Shown here in pieces: positions 42,293 through 53,346 of a DNA stretch of 64,000 nucleotides. Source of the DNA: RBG-16-66-20 sp964564865 (lineage in GTDB: Bacteria; Pseudomonadota; Gammaproteobacteria; Burkholderiales; SG8-39). The stretch is from assembly GCA_964564865.1 (NCBI GenBank), contig CAZMDA010000014.1, positions 1 through 64,000 on the forward strand. The letters run 5' to 3'. The number at the start of each line of letters is the position of its first letter. Within the stretch, counting starts at the first letter, position 1. Below the pieces are notes generated by a model. That model ran no database searches, was not told the origin of the DNA, and saw nothing but the letters and a program-made list of their open reading frames with translations. The position numbers and the translations under genes were made by a program.

Positions 42293-43210
42293 ATGCTGAA
42301 GCAAAGAACCCTCAAGTCCCTGGTCAAGGCCACCGGCGTGGGCCTGCACACCGGCCAGAAGGTGCTGATGACGCTGCGCCCGGCGCAGCCCGGCACCGGG
42401 ATCGTGTTCCGGCGCATGGACCTCGCCTCGCCGGTGGCGATCCCGGCGCGCGCCGACGCGGTCGGCGAGACGCGCCTGTGCTCGTGCCTGGTGGCGGGCG
42501 ACACCAAGGTCTACACCGTGGAGCACCTGATGTCGGCGCTGGCGGGCCTGGGCGTGGACAACGCCTACGTCGATCTCGACGGCCCCGAGGTGCCGATCAT
42601 GGACGGCAGCGCCGCGCCCTTCGCGCTGCTCATCAAGCAGGCGGGGCTGGAGGAGCAGAACGCCCCCAAGCGCTTCCTGCGGGTGACCAAGCGCATCGAG
42701 GCGCGCGACGGCGACAAGTGGGCGGCGCTGGAGCCCTTCGACGGCTTCAAGCTCAGCTTCTCGATCGTCTACACCCATCCGGTGATCGCGCGGTCGAACT
42801 CCACGCTCACGGTGGATTTCGCCCAGACGTCCTATCTTTCCGAAGTGGCGCGGGCGCGCACCTACGGCTTCATGCAGGACGTCGAGGACCTGCGCGAGTC
42901 CGGCCTCGCGCTGGGCGGGGGCCTGGACAACGCGGTGGTGCTGGACGAGTTCCGGGTGCTGAACGCCGAGGGCCTGCGGTTTGCGGATGAGTTCATCCGC
43001 CACAAGGTGCTGGACGCCATCGGCGACCTGTACCTGCTGGGCAGCCCGCTGCTGGCGGCCTTCAGCGCCCACAAGTCCGGCCATGCGCTGAACAACCGGC
43101 TGCTGCTGGCGTTGCTGGCCGAGCCCTCGGCGGTGGAGGCGGTTACCTTCGACCGCGCCGAGGAGGCGCCGGCGGGGGTGTTGGGCCTGCTGCGCCAGCT
43201 TCCGGTTTAA
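42293..43210 (+). CDS. lpxC: UDP-3-O-acyl-N-acetylglucosamine deacetylase LpxC
   Basis: A 305-residue zinc deacetylase, first committed step of lipid A synthesis. Marks are ATGVGLHTGQKVLMTLRPA, VEHLMSALAGLGVDN (zinc His), PIMDGSAAPF and the C-terminal RHKVLDAIGDLYLLG and HKSGHALNN with catalytic and zinc residues. It shows a Gram-negative outer membrane with lipid A. Its last 68 nt overlap the end of dciA on the opposite strand. Confidence 0.98.
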   Translation: MLKQRTLKSLVKATGVGLHTGQKVLMTLRPAQPGTGIVFRRMDLASPVAIPARADAVGETRLCSCLVAGDTKVYTVEHLMSALAGLGVDNAYVDLDGPEVPIMDGSAAPFALLIKQAGLEEQNAPKRFLRVTKRIEARDGDKWAALEPFDGFKLSFSIVYTHPVIARSNSTLTVDFAQTSYLSEVARARTYGFMQDVEDLRESGLALGGGLDNAVVLDEFRVLNAEGLRFADEFIRHKVLDAIGDLYLLGSPLLAAFSAHKSGHALNNRLLLALLAEPSAVEAVTFDRAEEAPAGVLGLLRQLPV

Positions 43211-43649
43211 CTTGATGATCCAGAAGGTTTTTCAGGGCCGCCCGGGCGGGGGAGTCGGCCAGGGCCTGGTGCAGCCTGCGCAGCGCGCTGGCGGCCTGCG
43301 GCGACAGTTTCCGGGAGGGCCGTCCGGACCCGGTTTCCCGGGCGTCGCCGGGTTGCACCCTCACGGAAACTGAATTAACCTTCGCCCCTCTTTTTGACAG
43401 GAATTGACACAGGCTTTCCGAGAGGAGCCTGAGCTTGGCCGCCGCAGCCGGAGTCGCGGCGAGCACCACAAGCTGACCGTCCTTGAGATTCGCCGCCCGG
43501 ACCCGTTGGGCGAGCTCGGGCGGAAGAAAATCGCCACACAACCTGGACAGCGCGTTGATTTCAAGCGCTTTTTCAACCAGGGGCTGGAAGTCGGCGTCGG
43601 ACCGCAGCAAGCGGACGATTCTGGAAGGTCGCACGGTAGGGTGACGCAA
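43143..43649 (-). CDS. dciA: DciA/DUF721 family protein (predicted replicative helicase loader)
   Basis: A 168-residue protein with the DUF721 core (about 30-105: LCGDFLPPELAQRVRAANLKDGQLVVLAATPAAAAKLR, quoted in part as LPPELAQRVRAANL and LVVLAATPAAAAKL), followed by a basic C-terminal region. DciA proteins load the replicative helicase DnaB in bacteria lacking DnaC. The start is TTG 43649 or GTG 43634; neither has a clear binding site. The stop TAA lies within lpxC, giving a 68-nt tail-to-tail overlap. The lpxC-dciA-M23-secA order recurs in betaproteobacteria, where E. coli has secM. Confidence 0.82.
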   Translation of the reverse strand: MRHPTVRPSRIVRLLRSDADFQPLVEKALEINALSRLCGDFLPPELAQRVRAANLKDGQLVVLAATPAAAAKLRLLSESLCQFLSKRGAKVNSVSVRVQPGDARETGSGRPSRKLSPQAASALRRLHQALADSPARAALKNLLDHQVKPEAGAAGPTPPPAPPRRGRR

Positions 43650-43669
43650 GGATAGACGAGGGAGATTGC

Positions 43670-44617
43670 GTGCAGATTATCCTGATCTCGAGCCGGCTGG
43701 CGAAAGCGAGGACCCTGTCGCTTTCGCTCGCGCACCTGCTGGCCTCGCTCGCGCTCGGCGGCCTGGTGCTGGTGCTCCTCACCGGCGCGCTGTACTGGTT
43801 CAGCCTGCGCTTTGCCTCCGAGATCCGCATCCCCGTCATCCACGAGCTGGTGCTCGCGGCGCAGCGCTCCGAGGCCGACCGCTCGCGCGAGTTCGTGCAG
43901 CAGAACCTGAACGCGATGGCGGTGAAGATCGGGGAGATGCAGGCGCAGCTCACCCGCCTGGACGCGCTGGGCGAGCGGCTCTCGTCCATGGCCGGCCTGC
44001 GGCCGCAGGAGTTCCGCTTCTCCGAGCCCCCCGGCTTGGGCGGGGCGGCCTCGACGCTGATGCCGCCGCAGAACCTGTCGCTGTCGCAGTTCAGCGCGCG
44101 GGTCGACAGCCTGTCGCGGGAGATGGAGGCGCGCGTCGACCTGCTGGGCGTGCTGGAGGCGCAGCTGTTCGAGCAGGCGGTGAAGAAGAAGGCGCTGCCG
44201 ACCATGATGCCGGTGAACGCGCCGTTCAACGCCTCGGGCTTCGGCTACCGGATCGACCCCTTCACCGGGCAGCAGGCGATGCACGAAGGCATCGATTTCA
44301 TCACCGACACCGGCACGCCGGTGGTCGCGGCCGCCGGCGGCGTGGTGCAGTTCGCCGGCTTCCACCCCCAGTACGGCAACATGATCGACATCGACCACGG
44401 CAACGAGCTGGTGACGCGCTACGCGCACCTGTCCAAGCTCGGCGTGAAGGAAGGCGACCTGGTGCAGCGCGGGCGGCGCATCGGCGACAGCGGCAGCACC
44501 GGCCGCTCCACCGGCCCGCACCTGCACTTCGAGGTCCGCTTCCGCGGCGCGCCGCAGAATCCCGCCAAGTTCCTCCTCGCGCACAATCCGCCGCAGCCGC
44601 TCGCGCGGCGCAAGTAG
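43670..44617 (+). CDS. M23 family peptidoglycan metallopeptidase, membrane-anchored
   Basis: A 315-residue protein starting at GTG 43670, with GAGGGAG upstream. One membrane helix (about 20-48) is followed by a coiled-coil region (60-160) and a LytM/M23 domain (about 185-305). Zinc motifs are HEGIDF and HLHFEV (GPHLHFEVRF). It likely cleaves peptide cross-links, or regulates such cleavage, in the periplasm. Position just before secA and close to lpxC is conserved in betaproteobacteria. Confidence 0.92.
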   Translation: MQIILISSRLAKARTLSLSLAHLLASLALGGLVLVLLTGALYWFSLRFASEIRIPVIHELVLAAQRSEADRSREFVQQNLNAMAVKIGEMQAQLTRLDALGERLSSMAGLRPQEFRFSEPPGLGGAASTLMPPQNLSLSQFSARVDSLSREMEARVDLLGVLEAQLFEQAVKKKALPTMMPVNAPFNASGFGYRIDPFTGQQAMHEGIDFITDTGTPVVAAAGGVVQFAGFHPQYGNMIDIDHGNELVTRYAHLSKLGVKEGDLVQRGRRIGDSGSTGRSTGPHLHFEVRFRGAPQNPAKFLLAHNPPQPLARRK

Positions 44618-44661
44618 CCGGCGCGGCGGGTCTGCGCCCCGGGCGCGCCCCTGCGGCGTGC

Positions 44662-44700
44662 TAAAATCTTTTTCTTTTACCGGGGCTTAGCGTGCCCCGG
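44662..44700 (+). promoter_or_regulatory. secA leader: -10-like box and 7-bp hairpin
   Basis: TAAAAT at 44662-44667 resembles a -10 box, though no -35 was found at the right distance. Further on, CCGGGGC (44680-44686) pairs with GCCCCGG (44694-44700) over the loop TTAGCGT. The hairpin ends 33 nt before the secA ATG. It may be a leader structure affecting secA expression, or a terminator for the peptidase gene, but only a T-run before it, not after it, is present. Confidence 0.4.
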
Positions 44701-44733
44701 GCGCCCGATTTTCCCCAGCATGCCAGCCCACTG

Positions 44734-47522
<2,789 letters not shown>

Positions 47523-47523
<1 letters not shown>

Positions 47524-48734
47524 TGGCCGTCCGGCTCGACCCTCCCGATCCCGCTGCGCTGCACCCGGTTCCCGGGGTGGAGCTGGGCATCGCCATGGCC
47601 GGGGTGAAGAAGGCCAACCGCAAGGACGTGCTGGTGGTCCGCGTGGCGCCCGGCAGCGCGGTGGCGGGCGTGTTCACGAAGAACCGCTTCTGCGCCGCGC
47701 CGGTGGTGCTGGCGAAGAAGAACATCGGCAACGCCGTGCGCGCGCTGGTGGTGAACACCGGCAACGCCAATGCCGGGACCGGCAAGGAAGGACTCAGGCG
47801 CGCCAACGCGGTCTGCGCCGCCCTCGCGAAGCACCTCGGATGCAAGCCGAACCAGGTGCTGCCGTTCTCGACCGGCGTGATCATGGAGCAGCTGCCGGAG
47901 GCGAAGATCGTCGCCGGGCTGCCGGCCGCGATCTCGGACCTGAGACCCGCCAACTGGGCTTCCGCCGCGGAAGCCATCATGACCACCGACACCATCGCCA
48001 AGGCCGCTTCGCGCATGGTGGAGCTCTCCACCGGCGTGGCCACCGTCACCGGGATCGCCAAGGGCTCGGGGATGATCCGGCCGGACATGGCTACGATGCT
48101 GGGGTTTCTCGCCACTGACGCAAAAGTCTCCCGCTTGGAACTCCAGCGCATCACGCGAACGGCCGCGGACCGGTCGTTCAATGCCATCACGGTGGATGGG
48201 GACACGTCGACGAACGATGCGTTCGTGTGTCTCGCCACCGGAAAAGGCCCGGTGGCGAGATCGATGAAAGACAAAGACCTTCTGGCGAAGGCGATCACCG
48301 AGGTTTCGCAGGTGCTCGCCCAGGCCATCGTGCGCGACGGCGAGGGCGCGACCAAGTTCGTCACCGTGACCGTGGAAAAGGGCAGGAGCGAGGCCGAGTG
48401 CCGCAAGGTGGCCTACGCCATCGCGCACTCGCCGCTGGTGAAGACCGCGCTGTTCGCCTCCGACCCGAACCTGGGCCGCATCCTCGCCGCGGTGGGCTAC
48501 GCCGGGATCGCCGACCTCGACACCTCGAAAGTCGACCTGTCCCTCGACGACGTCCTCGTCGCCAAGGGCGGCGCGCGCCATGCCGGCTACCGCGAGGCGC
48601 AGGGCGCGGCGGTGATGAAGCAGGACGAGATCACGATCCGGGTGCGGCTCAACCGCGGCAAGGCGGCGGCCACGGTGTGGACCTGCGATTTCTCCTACGA
48701 CTACGTGAAGATCAACGCCGAGTACCGGACATGA
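47523..48734 (+). CDS. argJ: Bifunctional glutamate N-acetyltransferase/amino-acid acetyltransferase ArgJ
   Basis: A 403-residue arginine-pathway enzyme. Marks are AGVKKANRKDVLVVRV, NTGNANAGTGKEGL, GIAKGSGMIRPDMATMLGF, which contains the self-cleavage point before Thr in ATML, and DGDTSTNDAFV. ArgJ recycles acetyl groups between ornithine and glutamate. ATG 47523 overlaps secA by one base. At about 48095-48300 codon choice and GC drop (62-63% by my count in 48121-48240) relative to the flanks, in frame. Confidence 0.97.
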
Positions 48735-49591
48735 GCCAGTCTATCGACAAGTTGCTGGAGCGCCTGGACCAGCTGCTGCCGCCGCCGCCGCCCGCGACCG
48801 ACTGGGGCGCGAGCATCGCCTTCCGCTGGCGCCGGGCGGTGGGACCCAACGGACGCGGCTGGCTGCAGCCTGTGAAGCACGTGCACAAGATGAAGCTCTC
48901 CGACCTGCAGGGCATCGGCCCCCAGATCGCCAAGGTGGAGCAGAACACGAAGCAGTTCATGGACGGCCGCCCGGCCAACAACGTGCTCCTCACCGGCGCG
49001 CGCGGCACCGGCAAGTCCTCCATCGTGAAGGGGCTGCTGAACAAGTACCACCGGCAGGGCCTGCGGCTGGTCGAGGTCGAGAAAAGCGACCTCGGCGACC
49101 TGCCGGCGATCACCGACGCGCTGTCCGCGCGCCCGGAGCGGTTCCTGGTCTTCTGCGACGACCTCACCTTCCACGGCGCGGAGGAGGGCTACATCGCGCT
49201 CAAGGTGGCGCTGGACGGCTCCATCTCCACCACCTCCGAGAACATGCTCATCTACGCCACCTCCAACCGGCGCCACCTGATGCCGGAGTACATGGCCGAG
49301 AACCTCGAGACCAAGTACGTCGGCGACGAGATCCACCCCGGCGAGACCGCGGAGGAGAAGATTTCCCTGTCCGAGCGCTTCGGCCTGTGGGTGTCCTTCT
49401 ATCCCTTCGACCAGGACGAGTACCTCGCCATCGTCGCGCACTGGCTGAAGACCTTCGGCTGCTCGGCGAAGGAGATCGAGTCGGCGCGCGAGGAGACGCT
49501 GCAGTGGTCCATGCAGCGGGGCTCGCGCAGCGGCCGCATCGCCTACCAGTTCGCGCGGGACTGGGCCGGGCGCCACGCCAAGAAGAAGTAG
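48731..49591 (+). CDS. DUF815 AAA-type ATPase
   Basis: A 286-residue ATPase. Walker A is LLTGARGTGKSSIVKG (about 93-108), and Walker B is VFCDDLTFHGAEEGY. Further family marks are LKVALDGSISTTSENML and IYATSNRRHLMPEYM. The family resembles AAA+ ATPases but has no defined partner; its role is unknown. ATG 48731 overlaps argJ and its TAG overlaps the GTG of the Nudix gene, so the secA-argJ-ATPase-Nudix run is probably one transcript. Confidence 0.92.
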   Translation: MSQSIDKLLERLDQLLPPPPPATDWGASIAFRWRRAVGPNGRGWLQPVKHVHKMKLSDLQGIGPQIAKVEQNTKQFMDGRPANNVLLTGARGTGKSSIVKGLLNKYHRQGLRLVEVEKSDLGDLPAITDALSARPERFLVFCDDLTFHGAEEGYIALKVALDGSISTTSENMLIYATSNRRHLMPEYMAENLETKYVGDEIHPGETAEEKISLSERFGLWVSFYPFDQDEYLAIVAHWLKTFGCSAKEIESAREETLQWSMQRGSRSGRIAYQFARDWAGRHAKKK

Positions 49592-50514
49592 TGGTCGAGG
49601 TCGCCGCCGCCGTCATCGAGCGCGCGGACGGCAGTTTCCTGCTCGCGCAGCGCCCCGCCGGCAAGGTGTACGCCGGCTGGTGGGAGTTTCCCGGCGGCAA
49701 GGTGGAGGCAGGCGAGCCCTCGGCCGACGCGCTCGCGCGCGAGCTGCGCGAGGAGATCGGCATCGAGGTGGTGAAGGCCTACCCCTGGGTGTCGCGCGTG
49801 CACGTCTACGAGCACGCCGTGGTCATGCTGCATTTCTACCGGGTGGTGGAGTGGCGCGGCGAGCCGCACGCGCGCGAGGGCCAGGCGCTCGCCTGGCAGC
49901 GCCCCGGGGAGCCCGCGCTGGAGCCGATGCTGCCCGCCAACGGGCCGGTGCTGGCGTCGCTGGCGCTGCCGCTGGAGTACGCCATCACCGACGCGGAGTC
50001 GCTCGGCCTGGAGGGCATGCTTGCCTACGCCGAGATGCGGCTCGCGCAGGGGCTGCGCATGATCCAGGTGCGGGACAAGGCGCTGCCGGAGCGCGACCTG
50101 CTCATCAGCGAGTTGAAGCAGAGGGCGGCGCGCCATGGGGCGCGGATCCTCGTGAACGGCGGGCCCGTAGGAGAAAACACCGCGGATGGCATCCACTACA
50201 CCGCCGCGCAACTGATGAAGCTGAAGTCGCGGCCGCCGGAGATCCTCGCCGGCGCGTCCTGCCACACGGTGCAGGAGCTCGGCCACGCCATGGCCATCGG
50301 GCTGGACTTCGCGGTGCTGGGGCCGGTGCGCGCCACGGCGACCCACCCGGGGGCGCAGACGCTGGGCTGGGAGGGCTTCGCGCGGATCGCGGCGAACGCC
50401 TCGATCCCGGTGTACGCCATCGGCGGGCTGACGGCGGAGGACCTGGACAACGCGCGCGCCGCGGGCGCGCACGGGCTGGCGATGATCCGGGGCAGCTGGA
50501 CGGCCCGGATGTAA
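49591..50514 (+). CDS. Nudix hydrolase fused to a thiamine-phosphate-synthase-like domain
   Basis: A 307-residue two-domain protein. The N-domain is MutT-like, with the Nudix box at about 36-58 (GGKVEAGE to REEIGI). The C-domain (about 130-305) is TenI/ThiE-like: MIQVRDKALPERDLL, HYTAAQLMKL, FAVLGPVRATATHPG, IPVYAIGGLTAEDL. This fusion is known in beta- and gammaproteobacteria; the Nudix half probably cleanses 8-oxo-dGTP, and the second domain's role is uncertain. The stop codon lies within the second palindrome copy. Confidence 0.92.
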   Translation: MVEVAAAVIERADGSFLLAQRPAGKVYAGWWEFPGGKVEAGEPSADALARELREEIGIEVVKAYPWVSRVHVYEHAVVMLHFYRVVEWRGEPHAREGQALAWQRPGEPALEPMLPANGPVLASLALPLEYAITDAESLGLEGMLAYAEMRLAQGLRMIQVRDKALPERDLLISELKQRAARHGARILVNGGPVGENTADGIHYTAAQLMKLKSRPPEILAGASCHTVQELGHAMAIGLDFAVLGPVRATATHPGAQTLGWEGFARIAANASIPVYAIGGLTAEDLDNARAAGAHGLAMIRGSWTARM

Positions 50515-50529
50515 CCGATCGGTTACATC
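50508..50529. repeat. Perfect palindrome, copy 2 (22 bp with its extra pair)
   Basis: The same 20-mer as at 15884-15903, here extended by one further pair (G50508/C50529). It spans the TAA stop of the Nudix/ThiE-like gene and lies 20 nt from the stop of the convergent cupin gene. Because both neighbours end here, it is not in a promoter position. It has no 10-bp direct repeats around it. Pairing to a short hairpin is possible, but no T-run follows. Confidence 0.8.
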
Positions 50530-50548
50530 GGCGCCGCCCCGGGCGGTG

Positions 50549-50833
50549 CTACTTCAACTCCACCTCGACGAACACGAACTCGTGCGGGTTCGGGTTCACG
50601 ACGTTGTGCTCCACCCCGGCCGGCCGCGCGTAGGACTGGCCGAAGGCGAGCTCGGTGACGATCTCCCCGTTGGCGGTCTCCTGCATCAGCTTGCCGGCGG
50701 TGAGCACCACTACGATGTAGTCGTGGGCATGCCGGTGCCAGCCGGTCTCGGCGCCCGGCGCGAAGCGCCACTCGGTGACCAGGGCGCGGCCGGTTTCCTG
50801 CAGCAGCCTGGAGGTGGCCTGCGGGCGGCTCAC
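50549..50833 (-). CDS. Small cupin domain protein
   Basis: A 94-residue single cupin barrel. Candidate metal ligands are H33, H35 and H37 (GWHRHAHDYIVVV) and H75 near PAGVEHNVVNPN. The GTG start at 50833 overlaps the yacG stop (GTGA). Such small cupins bind metals and may be dioxygenases, isomerases or sensors; no substrate can be assigned. It appears to be an addition to the conserved zapD-yacG block. Confidence 0.85.
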   Translation of the reverse strand: MSRPQATSRLLQETGRALVTEWRFAPGAETGWHRHAHDYIVVVLTAGKLMQETANGEIVTELAFGQSYARPAGVEHNVVNPNPHEFVFVEVELK

Positions 50834-51015
50834 GGGCCCGGCTCCTTGACGTTGTCGTCGTCCGGTCCGGATTCCACCGGCACCCGGTAGCGCTCCTCGG
50901 CCCAGGCGCCGAGGTCGATCAGCTTGCAGCGCTCGCTGCAGAACGGGCGCCAGGCGTTCTCCGGGGTGAACGGCGTCTTCCGCCCGCAGCGCGGGCAGGC
51001 GACTTCGCGGATCAC
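50830..51015 (-). CDS. yacG: DNA gyrase inhibitor YacG
   Basis: A 61-residue zinc protein. The four zinc cysteines are C7 and C10 (ACPRC), C26 and C30 (CSERC), and the middle shows WRPFCSERCKLIDLGAWAEE, which is diagnostic. YacG binds GyrB and blocks gyrase activity. The start overlaps the zapD stop. The position after zapD and coaE matches many proteobacteria. Confidence 0.95.
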   Translation of the reverse strand: MIREVACPRCGRKTPFTPENAWRPFCSERCKLIDLGAWAEERYRVPVESGPDDDNVKEPGP

Positions 51016-51770
51016 AGGTTGCAGAACGTCAGCTCGAAGGCGACGTCCCAGTCCGCGGTCTTGGCGCGCGCCTCCTCGCCGTTCTGCGCCAGGAAGCGGA
51101 TGTTGAGGACGTACTTGTTGGCGCTGATCTCGGGCACGCAGGCAAGGTCGTTGGCGAGGCGCACGCGCAGCATCTGCGCGGTCTTGCCCCCCAGCATCTG
51201 CTGGAAGGTGCCCAGGGGCGCGGTGAGCGATTGCGGCTTGCCCGACTCGCGCAGGATGCGCAGGATGATCGCGGTGCCGTCGCGCAGGGGATACAGCGGA
51301 CTGGTCCAGGCGGCCAGCTGCCCGATGCGCTCCTCGGCCGGGCGGTGCAGCCAGTAGTGGTAGGAGGGCAGGTCGAACTCGCAGGCGCCGCCGGGGATGC
51401 CGGTGCGCTGCTTGATGGACATCAGCCAGTCGTTCTCGCGGATGTACTGGCCGATCTTGCCGGTCATGGAGAACAGGGCGGCGGAAGCCTGCTCGATGTC
51501 GCGCAGCACGCCCGTCAGCGCGTCCTCGGAGATCTCGGGGTTGTTGCGGAACGTAAGCAGCACCTGCTTCTGGCGCTCCAGTTCCTGCAGCAGGTCGGAC
51601 TTCAGGTCGGCCCGGCCGGCGACCTCGATGATCTCGAACAGCGTCAGCAACGCGACGTGGTGGTCCAGCGGGTCGGTGCGAGCGATGAAGTGCCGGGAAC
51701 GCTCGAACAGGTCTTCCAGGCGCAGCAGCGTCCGGATCCGTTCGTTCAGCGGGTACTCGTAAGTGACCAC
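51012..51770 (-). CDS. zapD: Cell division protein ZapD
   Basis: A 252-residue all-helical-plus-beta protein of the ZapD (DUF1342) family, which cross-links FtsZ filaments via the FtsZ tail. Marks are YEYPLNERIRTLLRLEDLF at the N-terminus, SYHYWLHRPAEERIGQLAAW and TAPLGTFQQMLGGKTAQMLRV. The GTG start 51770 has no obvious binding site. It lies between coaE (77 nt upstream) and yacG, as in E. coli. Confidence 0.95.
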   Translation of the reverse strand: MVTYEYPLNERIRTLLRLEDLFERSRHFIARTDPLDHHVALLTLFEIIEVAGRADLKSDLLQELERQKQVLLTFRNNPEISEDALTGVLRDIEQASAALFSMTGKIGQYIRENDWLMSIKQRTGIPGGACEFDLPSYHYWLHRPAEERIGQLAAWTSPLYPLRDGTAIILRILRESGKPQSLTAPLGTFQQMLGGKTAQMLRVRLANDLACVPEISANKYVLNIRFLAQNGEEARAKTADWDVAFELTFCNL

Positions 51771-51847
51771 GTCCGGGCGCGCCTCATCCTGGAAGGCGAA
51801 AACGCCCGGATTCTGAGGGATTTACGAAGCCAACACAAATTGCTTTC

Positions 51848-52450
51848 TCAACTGCGCGCCAGTTCGAGATAGGTCCGGTGCAGTTTCCGGACCTGATTTT
51901 GCAGTGCAGCAATGGTGCCGGAGTTGTCGATCACGTCGTCCGCCGCGGCCAGCCTTTTCGCCCTGGGAACCTGGCTGCGCATGATGGCCTGCACCGCCTC
52001 GGCCGAGAGCCCGCTGCGGGCGCGCACGCGCTCCACCTGCAGGTCTTCGGGGCAGTCCACCACCAGCACCCGCTGCACCCGCCGGCGGTAGTCGGCGGAC
52101 TCGACCAGCAGCGGCACCACGTGCACCACGTAGGGTTCCGTCGCGGCGGCGATCCGGCGCTCGGATTCGGCGCGGATCATGGGGTGCAGCAGCGCCTCCA
52201 GGCGCCGCTTCGCCGCCGGGTCGGAGAACACGCGCTCGCGCACCGCCTTGCGGTCCATGGCGCCGTCGGGGGCGATGGCGGCGTCGCCGAACAGCGCGCG
52301 CACGCCGTCGATCGCCGCGCCGCCCGCGCGCGTCAGTTCATGCGCGATGCGGTCGGTGTCCACCACCGCCGCGCCCAGGCGCTCGAACTCGTCCGCGGCC
52401 GCGCTCTTGCCGCTGCCGATGCCCCCGGTGAGGCCGACGACGAAGGCCAC
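51848..52450 (-). CDS. coaE: Dephospho-CoA kinase CoaE
   Basis: A 200-residue P-loop kinase for the last step of coenzyme A synthesis. Marks are GLTGGIGSGKSAAADEF (P-loop), VVDTDRIAHELT, LEALLHPMIRAESER and the lid region RVRARSGLSAEAVQAIM. It starts at GTG 52450, 4 nt after the prepilin peptidase stop, so the two are cotranscribed. Confidence 0.97.
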   Translation of the reverse strand: MAFVVGLTGGIGSGKSAAADEFERLGAAVVDTDRIAHELTRAGGAAIDGVRALFGDAAIAPDGAMDRKAVRERVFSDPAAKRRLEALLHPMIRAESERRIAAATEPYVVHVVPLLVESADYRRRVQRVLVVDCPEDLQVERVRARSGLSAEAVQAIMRSQVPRAKRLAAADDVIDNSGTIAALQNQVRKLHRTYLELARS

Positions 52451-52454
52451 GCGC

Positions 52455-53330
52455 TCAGGCGCCCGGCAGGTACCAGCGCAGGATCGGCCCGCCCCAGAAG
52501 AGCGCCACCACGCCCGCGATGGCGATGTAGGGGCCGAAGTGGAAGCGGAAGTTGGCGTCCCAGCCGCCGCGCGCCGCGATCATCTGCGCCACGCCGAATA
52601 CCAGGCCCACGCCCGCCGAGACCAGGATCACCAGCGGCAGCATCTTCCAGCCGACGAACGCGCCTACCGCCGCGTGCATCTTGAAATCGCCGTAGCCCAT
52701 GCCCTCCTTGCCGGTGGCGAGCTTGAACGCCCAGTAGATGCTCCACAGCGACAGGTAACCGGCGGCGGCGCCGATCACCGCCTGCTCGGGGGTGGTGTAG
52801 GTGGCGCCGAGGTTCAGCAGCAGCCCGGCCCACATCAGCGGCAGGGTGATGTCGTCGGGCAGGTAGCCGGTGGCCTGGTCGATGAAGGCGAGCGCGATCG
52901 CGCACCAGATGAACAGCGCCGCGCCGGCCGCCGCGAGGCCGAAGCCGAAATGCCAGGCGGCCCAGCCCGCGCCCAGGCCGGCCAGCAGCTCGACGGCCGG
53001 GTAGCGCAGCGGGATGCGCGCGCCGCAGCCGGCGCACTTGCCGCGCAGCGCGAGCCAGCTCACGAGCGGGACGTTCTCCAGGGCGCGGATGCCGCGACCG
53101 CAGGACGGGCAGGCCGAGCGCGGCACGAACAGGTTGTAGCGCCCCGCGTCCCGGAGCTCCGGGGGCAGCGGCGTGCCGGCGATCTCGGCGCACTCCTCGC
53201 GCCAGCCGCGCTCCATCATCCGCGGCAGGCGGTGGATCACCACGTTGAGGAAGGACCCGGCGCACAGCCCGAAGGCGAGCGCCACCCAGGGAAAGACGCC
53301 GGGCTGGGTGAGCCAGCCCAGTTCGCTCAT
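52455..53330 (-). CDS. pilD: Type IV prepilin peptidase/N-methyltransferase PilD
   Basis: A 291-residue membrane aspartyl protease. The N-terminal cytoplasmic domain has GSFLNVVIHRLP and a zinc site C74, C77, C99, C102. Catalytic aspartates are D151 (FIDQATGYLPDD) and D215 (GYGDFK). It trims and N-methylates prepilins. Gene order pilC-pilD-coaE is standard. Start ATG 53330, 16 nt after pilC. Confidence 0.97.
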   Translation of the reverse strand: MSELGWLTQPGVFPWVALAFGLCAGSFLNVVIHRLPRMMERGWREECAEIAGTPLPPELRDAGRYNLFVPRSACPSCGRGIRALENVPLVSWLALRGKCAGCGARIPLRYPAVELLAGLGAGWAAWHFGFGLAAAGAALFIWCAIALAFIDQATGYLPDDITLPLMWAGLLLNLGATYTTPEQAVIGAAAGYLSLWSIYWAFKLATGKEGMGYGDFKMHAAVGAFVGWKMLPLVILVSAGVGLVFGVAQMIAARGGWDANFRFHFGPYIAIAGVVALFWGGPILRWYLPGA

Positions 53331-53346
53331 CGCGCGGAACGAGGGC

